This document shows positions 27,353-39,400 of a stretch of DNA of 64,000 nt, piece by piece. The stretch is from Bugulina stolonifera (taxonomy: Eukaryota > Bryozoa > Gymnolaemata > Cheilostomatida > Bugulidae). The notes under the pieces were generated by a model. That model made no database searches. It was not told the origin of the DNA and was given only the letters and a program-made list of their open reading frames with translations. A program made the position numbers and the translations under genes. Where the stretch lies: NCBI GenBank assembly GCA_935421135.1, contig OW285189.1, positions 18,435,072 to 18,499,071 on the forward strand, in the 5' to 3' direction. How positions within the stretch are numbered: the first letter of the stretch is position 1; every line of letters starts with the position of its first letter.

Positions 27353-28945
27353 CTAGTATGTACAGTATAAACTGTATTAGCAGTAAGTGTATACAATCTT
27401 GTCTAGTATGTACAGTATAAACTTTATCAGCAGTAAGTGTATACAATTTATTGTCTAGTATGTACAGTATAAACTTTATCAACAGTAAGTGTATACAATC
27501 TTGTCTAGTATGTACAGTAAGTAAACTTTATCGGCAGTAAGTGTATACAATATTGTCTAGTATGTACAGTATAAACTGTATCGGCAGTAAGTGTATACAA
27601 TCTTGACTAGTATGTACAGTATAAACTGTATTAGCAGTAAGTGTATACAATCTTGTCTAGTATGTACAGTATAAACTTTATCAGCAGTAAGTGTATACAA
27701 TTTATTGTCTAGTATGTACAGTATAAACTTTATCAACAGTAAGTGTATACAATCTTGTCTAGTATGTACAGTAAGTAAACTTTATCGGCAGTAAGTGTAT
27801 ACAATATTGTCTAGTATGTACAGTATAAACTGTATCGGCAGTAAGTGTATACAATCTTGTCTAGTATGTACAGTAAGTAAACTTTATCGGCAGTAAGTGT
27901 ATACAATATTGTCTAGTATGTACAGTATAAACTTTATCAACAGTAAGTGTATACAATCTTGTCTAGTATGTACAGTAAGTAAACTTTATCGGCAGTAAGT
28001 GTATACAATATTGTCTAGTATGTACAGTATAAACTGTATCGGCAGTAAGTGTATACAATCTTGACTAGTATGTACAGTATAAACTGTATTAGCAGTAAGT
28101 GTATACAATCTTGTCTAGTATGTACAGTATAAACTTTATCAGCAGTAAGTGTATACAATTTATTGTCTAGTATGTACAGTATAAACTTTATCAACAGTAA
28201 GTGTATACAATCTTGTCTAGTATGTACATTAAGTAAACTTTATCGGCAGTAAGTGTATACAATATTGTCTAGTATGTACAGTATAAACTGTATCGGCAGT
28301 AAGTGTATACAATCTTGACTAGTATGTACAGTATAAACTGTATTAGCAGTAAGTGTATACAATCTTGTCTAGTATGTACAGTATAAACTTTATCAGCAGT
28401 AAGTGTATACAATTTATTGTCTAGTATGTACAGTATAAACTTTATCAACGGTAAGTGTATACAATCTTGTCTAGTATGTACAGTAAGTAAACTTTATCGG
28501 CAGTAAGTGTATACAATATTGTCTAGTATGTACAGTAAGTAAACTTTATCGGCAGTAAGTGTATACAATCTTGACTAGTATGTACAGTAAGTAAACTTTA
28601 TCGGCAGTAAGTGTATACAATATTGTCTAGTATGTACAGTATAAACTTTATCAACAGTAAGTGTATACAATCTTGTCTAGTATGTACAGTAAGTAAACTT
28701 TATCGGCAGTAAGTGTATACAATATTGTCTAGTATGTACAGTATAAACTGTATCGGCAGTAAGTGTATACAATCTTGTCTAGTATGTACAGTAAGTAAAC
28801 TTTATCGGCAGTAAGTGTATACAATATTGTCTAGTATGTACAGTATAAACTGTATCGGCAGTAAGTGTATACAATCTTGTCTAGTATGTACATTAAGTAA
28901 ACTTTATCGCAGTAAGTGTATACAATCTTGTCTGGTATGAAGTAT
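27353..28945. repeat. Minisatellite of about 31 copies of a 51-bp unit with higher-order structure
   Basis: Each unit begins TAGTATGTACAGTATAAAC (or the variant with AGTAAGTAAAC) and contains GCAGTAAGTGTATACAAT. I count 31 full units and a decayed 32nd. Five subtypes recur in the order 1-2-3-4-5 several times, differing in TATTAGC, TATCAGC, TATCAAC, TATCGGC and in the spacer (CTTGTC, TTATTGTC, ATTGTC, CTTGAC). The result is a higher-order repeat of about 255 bp with later rearrangement in the second half. It ends at 28945 in a degenerate copy. Confidence 0.95.
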
Positions 28946-29400
28946 AATTTATTGCCTCCCAATTAGCTAAGGAACAGTTGGTCATAAATACTTCACTGAT
29001 GCCTGTATGACATTAGAATGGTTCTATCAGCTTTCACTGTGTGCTGTTTGGTAGCTTATTATTCAAGTTATTCATTCATTATGGATATTACCTTACAACT
29101 AGTGTATGTACATGTATATGACCATGTAATAGCTAATCCTATAATATGTAATTACTACTGAATGGCCATTCCTTGACTGTCTTGTCTGGTATACATGTAT
29201 GTTGAAATATAATATACTGTATATTGATGGGCATGCTATTAATTGGTGATATGTTTTGTATAATACATTGTATGTGTACCAGGTACTATAATCTATAGAT
29301 GTATCGTCTATGTACTACAGTATTATACTGTATAATGATATACTGTACATGTAATGTGAAAATAAATATTGTGCCTAATACACTAGTATCATGGGAGTAC

Positions 29401-29429
29401 AATACATGGGAGAACAACTCCCATGTATT
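29401..29429. repeat. Perfect 12-bp-stem hairpin with GGGAG...CTCCC core
   Basis: Arms AATACATGGGAG and CTCCCATGTATT pair perfectly around the loop AACAA. The core GGGAGAACAACTCCC belongs to the same dispersed motif as 17557-17585, here on the opposite strand. Confidence 0.8.
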
Positions 29430-29771
29430 GAGGTATACAGCATGTTATTACATGTACCTCATGTACTGTATGTATGTATAATTTATGTACATGTATATAA
29501 TATTACTACTAATACTAATACATCAAGTGGATAGTGAGTGAACTTTTAACATAGTTGCTATAGAGTAATCAGTAATGGTATTGTTTTAGTCTATTGTACT
29601 AGACTACAAGTAATGTATTATGTATATGAGACCATGGTACACTCTTTTGTTTGATCTAGTAGTTGCTAGGTGTTGGGTCACTGCAAATACATCAGTATTA
29701 TTATTTAGATTTATTCATCTCAGCATCTACCCACTACATGTATCATACCAACCTTTATCTATGTGGGTGGT

Positions 29772-29946
29772 AGTTAGTTACCCTATTAGTAGTGGATAAT
29801 GGTTAGTTACTCTATTGGCAGTGGACAATGGTTAGTTACCCTATTAGCAGTGGACAGTGGTTAGTTGCCCTATTAGTAGTGGACAGTGGTTAGTTGCCCT
29901 ATTAGTAGTGGACAATGGTTAGTTATCCTATTTAGTAGTGCCATTT
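29772..29946. repeat. Six tandem copies of a 29-bp unit
   Basis: The unit starts TTAGTTACCCTATTAGTAGT and recurs exactly every 29 bases (starts near 29774, 29803, 29832, 29861, 29890, 29919) with a few substitutions. Short open frames crossing it on both strands are products of the repeat. Confidence 0.92.
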
Positions 29947-30496
29947 CTCTGTTGCTGTTGCTGTACACTGCTTGGTTTTTATGCACAGTGAGATTGGCAT
30001 CTCTCAGGCTCAAGCAAAAATTTCTATTTTGTTCCATTAGGGAGAGGTGGTTAGGCACCCCTATGCTATGAGTAGTTGGCCTACAGGACAGGTGGTTACT
30101 CTGTTACCTGTCAAAACTACATAATATCATTACATTTCCATATTACTTTATATAAGAATTGGTGCTCTGTCTGTACTTTATACATGACGTATATAGAGAG
30201 AGGACAACTTCAAGTAGTTGGCTTATGAATGACGATGGGTATATCTTAGCGTTTGTCTATTTACATACGTAGTTACAGTCAACTGATAACCTTTGTATCT
30301 CCTTGCTGTCAATAAGTTTATCTTATACTCAAGTTTTAAATAGTAAGGAAAGTTTTAGATAGAGGAACTTATTTATGGTGAAGAGATAGTTCATTCTACG
30401 CTCTTCCCATTGGACAGCATGCTTATGTAGCACAATGTATTTTACTTGTATGTTGTAGACTTGACTGAATAGCTGAGTGCATCAACACACCTCAAG

Positions 30497-33400
30497 ATGA
30501 TCGTGGTCAACAACACGACGTACTATGAGTTGGGAGACATCAAAAAAGGGTATGAATGTGAGGAGCTGGGTATGTGGCTTCCCCTCATCAGTGAGTTTAC
30601 GTGGCACAAGTATGCCAGAATCTTCATCTACCTTGTAGGGCTACTCTATTGCTTTATGGGTGTAGCGATTCTGGCAGATGTGTTTATGTGCTCTATCGAG
30701 AAGATAACTAGTAAAACACGAAAGATTACCATAGCATCGACTGCTAAAGCCGGCACCGAGGAGATTGAGATCCGAGTATGGAACGATACAGTGGCTAATT
30801 TAACTCTCATGGCCCTCGGTTCTAGTGCACCAGAAATTCTACTTTCTATTATAGAAATAGTAGGAAATAATTTCAATGCCGGAGAGTTAGGACCTTCTAC
30901 TATTGTGGGTTCGGCAGCGTTTAATCTGCTGGTAATCACTGGGGTTTGTGTAATAGTTATAGACAGCAGTGAAGTGAGAGTCATCAAGTCTGTTAAAGTA
31001 TTCTTCATCACGTCGTTCTCTTGTATATTCGCCTACATCTGGCTCATCGTCATACTGGTGGCAGTAACTCCAGACTTCATAGACATCTGGGAAGCAATGA
31101 TTACTCTACTATTCTTTCCCATTCTGGTTCTCATTGCCTACGTAGCTGACAAGGACTTCTGTGCTAGTACTCAGAAGATTTCAGGCTCCATGGAACTGGG
31201 ATTTGGTAAGTCTCATAATAGTTTGTATAAAGTTAGTATTGTAAGTTATAAATTTACCCATCTGATTTAGGTCTGGGTTTCAATTTTCTCTTCCGTGAAA
31301 AGTAATAGCACTTGCTCAGGATCAAGCAAAGTGCAAAGCCCTGTTTTACGCTTGTCTCGGTGACAAAACAAGAACAATGTCACCAGCGATGGAGAGTGGA
31401 TCGAAGATATTTGCTTACATTTTAAAATTGAAATGGGGTATTTCTTTGACAATATTTGATAACATATAGAATAAAATCTCAAATTTATGACAGTAAAATG
31501 ATATAATAGATCTGATATCTGAAAGCCCATGACTTACTAGACCACCGAATGGAAATAAAGTACATGTAAAATACACAAATGTAACTTCAGACGTAACTGG
31601 TTGACTTGCGGCCTTCCTTTTCATTTTATCCATGTTTCAATCAGCACTGAACGGTTGGTTATACCCCTTCCCCTAATTTAACAAGACAGTAAACGTAAAG
31701 CCCAAGCCAGCTTAATTTTTCTCTTTTATTAGCATTCATTGATTTATAAACTGCTCTGTATTGTAAGCCCTATTTAAATTTTTCAGAAACGAATTCGTTT
31801 TATGGGAGTGATTATATGTATATTGTATTATGTATTTCTGTTTTTCTTACTATTATTGTGTTCTTCTTTCAATGTTGAAAATTAAACTTATTGGAACATC
31901 TTTACATTTTTGCTCACCAGCAAGACGTAAGTTAATAATATTTTACACCTACCTTATAAATTTCCGTCGGCTTTAGTTTGAACACATGAGTTTGTCTGTC
32001 CCCATTGTGTATTGTTACTGTTCAGCTGTTGTGTCATTTCTGTTAGATTGTGAACAAACACTACATCATTTTCTAGCTTACTACTTTTCACTGTATTTCC
32101 AGATCGTAAGTTATCTCCTCCTACATGTAAAATTAATTGGGTCACATTAGAAACTAATTTATGTGATTGTATAGTACCTACTCTTATTGAAAGCTAACAG
32201 AATGGTGAGGTGTCAAATTAATGTCGCCTCTTGTCTTTCTACTCTGTTTTGTTTCCGAAACCAATTCAGTTAGGAAGTTTAATTCTTACATGCTGGTGGG
32301 CCACATTTGCATCTAATGCAAAAAGTAGGCTATTAATTTATAAAAATCATTTGATTCTTGGAAACATGTGAGCATATCTCTATAATATTGGCGTTTGCTC
32401 TTCTCTAGTAGATTCATCAGCCATATTGATCATGTTAGATTTATCTCTGGCCAGGCTTACAATATTTATGTTTTGAACTATTATGATTTACTATCGGTAC
32501 ACACTTGTTTGAAAATATGGAAATATTTTGTGTTTATGTGGTATTGTAACTAGGAGAAACACCTGAAAGGGTAGCAAAATTGCTGAATCTGTAAAGACAA
32601 CTCCATCCATATTGCTAATTGTAACAATATTTACTGTGCATCTCTCACTATGAAGTTGTATAGACATATCAAATAGCTAGTTTATACAATTTTTGAATGC
32701 AGATGATGCTCAAACAAAGCTGTTAGACAAATACAAGCACTTGTGGAAGGATGGCAAAGTAGACAAGCATGTCATCGCTCAAATATTGAAGGTAAGTCAT
32801 TCTCTATGATGTCACAATTAGCCTGATTACCTAATCGCTCTAGATAACTATTTGAAGGAACTCACTAACTAGCCCCCATAATACATCTTAGTGTATAGTT
32901 ATAGTGATGCACCTGTCTCCATAGTTTCAGCTTGCAGACTTTGGTACAGGATGGTTACACATATTTCCTGTGATAATTATTATATAATTGGGCCAATCTA
33001 GCAAAATCTGATCCAGTGCATCTCATAATTATAGTTAGTATTATAATAATATAGATGCATGGAATGCATGACATGCACTACTAATTGCTAAAAGCAGATA
33101 CAGTGCCGTGCATAATTCAGGAGTCGCCAGCAAATTTTTCGATATTTAAGGTTTGAGCCTGGTTATTCTGTATGAGCTTGCTTTTAACTTTTGCATTTCA
33201 TATATCAAACAAAAGATAAAATTCTCAGCTTTCCTTTAGGACCGATTTTAATAAAATCTGACAATAACTGACCATGTGATCCCATAAAGACTTTCATTGA
33301 GTCACAATTCTACAAAATCTCGCAAGCCCCATTTTAAATTGCCCCATTTTGGGATGGCTATCACTGATTATGCCACATCTTGAAACTCACACAGTGAAGT

Positions 33401-36400
33401 CACATAGTGTCAGACATTATGTTTTGCACACTTTCATAACACAATCTTCACTTTTTGGAAAATGCTTAGAGCACTTTCATCAGTATTTTTGTGGTGACCA
33501 TGGGAGGCAAACAAATTAATGCAGAAACCCGTGGAGTGATACTTTTTCTTCATCAAGAAGCCAATTCTCAGAGATCTATAGCTCAGAAAGCAGGTTGCTC
33601 ATTGAAGGGTGTTCAAGGAGTGATAAAGAGATGGAATGAGACAGGAAAGATCGAATGCAAGAGTCGACCCGGCAGGACACGTAAGAGCACAGTTAGAGAG
33701 GACCGAACACTTGTGAGACTGTCTTTGGCAAACAGGAGACTAACCTCTGTAGAACTTGCTAGGGATCTCAAGGAGAGCACTGGTGCTGTGTTATCTTCAT
33801 CAACCATACGGAGACCACTGTTGCAGAACAACTTGAGAGAGTGCAAGGCAAGAAAAATACCTTTGCTGACAGAACGCCAGAGAAAGGCTCGTCTGAGGTG
33901 GGCACGTCAGCATGCTACATGGTCTGTTGAAAAATGGAAAACCGTGATATTCAGCAATGAATCAAAATTTACCATATACAACCATGGTGGCAACAACTAT
34001 GTCAGAAGATCACCTTCAGAAGAGTACAAACCATACTGCATCTCTCCAACTATTAAACACCCTACCTCAATTATGGTTTGGGGGTGCATGGCTGCCAGTG
34101 GAGTTGGACGATTGGAGGTGGTGCAAGGCACGATGAATGGTACAAAATACATTGATGTGCTTGAAAGGAAGATGATACCAAGTGGAAGGGACTTGTTTGG
34201 CCCAAACGAATGGATCTTTTAAGATGATAATGCACCTTACCACAGAACAAAGATAGTCCAAGTTTGGTACAGAAATAAGAATATTGAACGAATGGAGTGG
34301 CCAGCGCAGTTGCCTGATATCAACCCAATAGAGAACCTCTGGCAGAGAATTAGCAACATCATTGCCAAGAACAAGCCAAAGACCAAAAGAGAGCTAACTG
34401 AAGCAGTAATAGCAGCATGGTTTCGAGTAATATCAACTGAAGAACTTCAGAAACTTGTGGAGTCCCTTCCAAGACGCTGCTAGATGGTGATTGCAAACAA
34501 AGGGTGGCCAACCAAGTATGGACCACAAAGATCAAACCCAACAGCTCTCTTCAGGGCCACCATATGTTACCCAAGAGTGTGCTGTTCAAAAAATTGTGTT
34601 TCCAGTACTTTGTAAACAAGACAAGTGTAATTCATTGGGCCTTAGCGACTTTTAACACAATAGGGATTTTTCAATGTGGCTGACTCTGCTACTTATGTTG
34701 CTAAAAAAAGTTGTTATTTTTGAACAGACAGTAAAATGACAGGCATATTCATATTGCTTACAAAGCAAGGATTTCAAAAATGTATAGGTTTACATACCAC
34801 CTTACATCAATTCATAAGAAAAATACATGTATATGAAAACAATTGCGAAATTTTTATTGCGACTCCTGAATTATGCACAGCACTGTAGCACATTCAAACA
34901 AAAGGTTTTAGAACTGGTAGTGTTGGCCTTCAAAAGCTATTGATCCTAATAGGGAATTGTCCTCTCTAAAGAGACAAATTATGAGAGGACAGCTCCATCT
35001 TATGATGGGAAGCTTGAGCGAATAACTAGCAACTTCAAGACTGTTTACTGGCAGAATATTGTGTTAGAGTTACCTACCTAATGTAGTAAACTAGTAACTA
35101 GTAAATCAGTCCTAAATCTTATGGTTGTTTTATTTTTAACATTTAACAATTTTGATAACAGTTTGCTACCAATATCCTAATAGCTCATATTTGATAACTA
35201 ATTGAGTTTATTGTTTTGTTCTCCACAAAAAAGTTGGAAGAAGTAAGTATTAATAGTTTGTTTAATATTATTGTAGCTTTATTGTAGCCTTGTTCCCACA
35301 GATTGGCAATAAGAATTGCTGGGGTGCTGGTGTAGGGTTGTAGGCTCCTAAAACATTGTCAAGCTCCTAAGCTAATTCAATGCTATACTGGCTGTACAAG
35401 CCCTAGCATGTAATGGTAATATATAACAGTAATAGGCTACATGTTATATATTTACGATCAGCTTGAGTTGCTGCCCCCTTGTCTATTTATAGACAGCAGC
35501 AAACCTGCAGGCCCATATTTTAGTACATTTTAGTCCAGTTCTATTGGGGGATTTGACCGCCTGGCTCCTTGGTTTTAATTTTGCTGTTTCATTACCAGGA
35601 TTTGTATATCTGTTATGATCCTTTTATATTATGGTGGTTGACCACATGTATATAACAAGCAAAGTGCCTGATATAGCCTGATATATCTAGGTAGCAGGCT
35701 TCAAACCTAGCAGCCTATCTATGCTTAGTATCTACCTATTTGTATGCTAACCATGAAAATGTCCAAACGCTTGTTCGCCTTGTATTGTACATTATATGGG
35801 GTGCCATATGGATAGGCAGCAGGTAGATGCAGGTAGAACTAGGAACACAATATTATACATGATCTAAGCTCCTTTTGAGTGGTTGGGAGGCCCAGTACAA
35901 AGAGTTGAACACCTACACCAACACACCACACCCAACTCTCATTTCATTTGTGGGAATAAAGCTCAACTCTTTCCCATCTGTTTACATAACATTCACCTTT
36001 GACCTGTGACCAAGGGCCAACGAGTGTACCAGTGGCGGATCTGCCTCCCCACACAACCCCACAACTTGGCTTCACTTTTCTAAATCAAATTGGTGGTTTC
36101 TTATTGAGTCCAGATTATAGCTTTTATTTGTTAAATTTGTTAAAACAATACATATTTAATTTTACACGTTTCAGCTAATTTCTGTACACTATACCTACTG
36201 TGTCATTAGAATTTTTTTTGCGAATTTTGGAATTATAGCAGTTTAAAATCCTCAGTTAAATAAATGGTCATGCAGTGAAAATGCAAGTCAAGTTGCTACA
36301 GAGTACATGTATAAGCAGTTTATATCTATTTATCCCTGAGGTCTTATAGTCCTAGATCAAGTGACTTTTAGCAGAGTGTTAGTAGACCTCGCTGTAAGAA

Positions 36401-39400
36401 ACCCCAAGAATATCCATCTAATGAAATGACATAAAATTCCTTGGTTACTGCTATTTGCTTGGGTTTTGGTTTTAATTTTTCTATAATGCAAACATAAATG
36501 CAGCCACCCCTATGACCCGCCACTGTGTGTGACAGATAACAAACTTTTTACATTACTGTGTGTAATAAATGTACTGTGTGTAAGAAATGTAAAATGTAAT
36601 AATACTATATTTATACATGTAGGGGAGACGGGGGCACATTGGGACAAAATTCACATTTTTCAGTTTTGCTCGCCGAGATTTTTGAATAAATGCTTGAAAT
36701 CACTTTTAAAACCTGCTTTAATATGTTTTCTATGTAGAGCCTTAATAAAAATGTTCTAGCAATTACCAATTTTTCATAAAGTGAATTTTACATAGAGTTG
36801 TCAACTGTCCCATTCTGCCCCCTATATGGGGTACATTGGGACAAGGGTCGGGCTAATTGGGACTATATGTTCACAGTGTGGTTGGTTTAGATTTATTTCA
36901 ACAGTTATATTTTCTTCCAAAAACAAGGTTATGTATTTGAAAAGTAAAGGAATAACCTAAAACAGTAATTATAAGCAATATTAGTGCTAAAATCCACCAA
37001 ATACATAAATTGTCAATATTTGCTAACTGCCCTTGCTAAAGAATTGACTTGCTGATTGTGGTAACATTAGGAGCCTCGCAAATTGTCAGCTCCTTGTTAA
37101 CCACCTTCTTCACTGCTTGAAGAATCTCTTCATGGGTATGCCTGACTCTAGCAGTAGGTTTTCTGTTCCTAATCATGTTCTAAAAACCCCAAAATAATTG
37201 TTCGCTTCATCAACCTTAAAAATGATACATATGGGGCTAATTGGGACATGTCCCAATGAGCCCCCAAGACATGCGTCCCAATGCGCCCCGATAGGACTTT
37301 TTTATGTAAACCACATCTAACTTGAAATTAAATTGCTTTAGCACTTAATTGATTGATATGCTGTGATCCTCATTGACAGTGTTTCAAACTACCAAAGGGA
37401 CAGAAACATAATCACAAGCATGTTGCTAATATAATTAAATTAATGCCGAGGTAAATAATTACTTTTGGTATGAAAATTTTTCATTTGCCCACCAAATTTT
37501 CTTGTTTTCAATTAGCCTGCTCTTTTCAACATGGCAACCATGTTATGCCATTTCCTGTTTTCAACTGAACTTTGACAGTTGTAGAAATAAGAAAACTACC
37601 TATAATCAAAATGTCCCAATGTGCCCCCTGTACCAATGTGCCCCCGTCTCCCCTACTATTGTTACGGTTTAATATCTACACATTGTACAGTGTATAATGT
37701 ATCTGAAGGTATATTATTATCTTCTCTTCCTTTAGCTGTGAAAGACTGAAAACTTTCAGCTACTTACCCAGTGTAAAATAATGTAAAGCATGTACCAGCC
37801 TAAATTTCTGTGCGAGAGGGCACAACTACAAACTATTTAAATATCAGTTATTGGAATCATGAGAGCATAACTCCTACACTGATAATATTGTTCTCATCTG
37901 TAATATAATGGTTTACTGTACTGTATGTATAAAATAGAATATGCGGCAGTACAGTGTATAGGCCTATATTTAGAATAGATGTGAATAATGGCCGTGTACA
38001 TGTTTAGTTATTTCCTACACTCTCGCATTGCATCCAATGTTTTCACCTCATCTTTGTTATTATAAATAGACACTACATGTACATTAGTTTCTAAACGTCA
38101 TAATTTTGTTGATAAATGTACATGTATGTTGTAATTATTGGACACCATAAACCCGTTTCTATTCAACATTTTGTCATTTTATGTTATAGATAGAAAGCGT
38201 AATGTTACACTGTGTTGCATATGTTATGCGTACCCTACTATGTTCAAACTAACAATATATGCATCTCGTTTCATTGCAATAGTATTGTCGTTACATAACG
38301 TTTTTGTAAATCAGCATCAATTTTATTTCAAAAGTGCTTGCTTGGCATGATTCAATTTAATCATGCCTTCGGAGCTACCTACTAACTTCCAACCTGTTAC
38401 CGTCCTACATAATGAGTGTACCCAGCTGTTTGTCTAATACGTAGAATTATATCTAATGGTCTACTAAGCCAAATTAGCGAAATTAGCCCTCTCTACCTTG
38501 GTGGAAAGGTAATTGACTGCACAAAATCATACCCACTGTGTTAGAACTGTTTGGAATGCAGGCTATACCTAGCCCTAACTAAGTGACTTCCTGTTGAGTG
38601 AATCTACTAAATTCTCTGTAAGTTTAACTCCCTGGTCTACCCTTTTTGTTTGTTTAGTGTTATGACCAGTAATTCGTAAGGGTACAACCCCACTATATTT
38701 TGACAGTTTTGAAAAGTTAGTTTATTTAATAGAGTTGTTAGAAGTTAACTGCGAGTTGTGACATTCTGATTAAGTGTCCATCTAGGTCTGGCTAGGAGTT
38801 ATCTGTCCAAAACCTTCGTGTACTGCATAGAGGGAGTTATCTGTCCAATCCTGCTATCAACCAGGTGACTGTATAATTGAATGATTTATAGGAGATAGGC
38901 AAGAGCCATCATCTTTCCGATGAGGATAAGGCTAAGCTAGCAGCTGCCAGGATCTCTGAGGAGCAGAAGAAAAGTCGTGGTTGGTACAGGGTGAATGCAT
39001 CTCGTAAATTGTTTGGAGGAAAGAGTTTGGAACCAAGACTAAACCCCGTGTTAACAGAGGTGAGTAAAACACTAGCTTCATATAGAACTATTTATAACCA
39101 ATATGAAACTTCGGATATGTATATTTCATGGAAGACTAATAGACTAAGAAAATATGAAGAACAGTGAAACATGTGCGTTCTGATATTCTAGTCTCTTAGA
39201 ACAGTACGGAGGTGATATAGATATATGTATATGTATGGTTGATACTAGTTCAGTAAAACAGTACTCGGGTAGTCAAGTATAAAACTTGTAATAGTCTAAC
39301 CTGTGTTAGATGCATGTACATTTGACTTGCTAGAAATACATTCTTTATGATTAGAGGATATATCATTAGTTTGTTCATTGACTAAATGTAAAAAGAGAGA

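Larger units (their letters stand above)
16905..30496. other. 13.6 kb gene-poor interval
   Basis: Between the FNBP4-like stop and the exchanger start I find no convincing gene. Open frames here are short and lack recognisable domains. The stretch could hold promoter, 5' untranslated exons or enhancers of the exchanger, which begins at 30497 without a nearby obvious core promoter. Identifiable contents are hairpins at 17557-17585 and 29401-29429, a palindrome pair near 19271-19306, a possible exon relic at 22984-23203, a 33-bp palindrome at 24331-24363, a 1.6 kb minisatellite at 27353-28945 and a 29-bp array at 29772-29946. Confidence 0.6.

Noticed and set aside
27353..28945. CRISPR-like array
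   Set aside because: Units are contiguous variants of one 51-bp sequence without unique spacers, and the genome is eukaryotic; it is a minisatellite.
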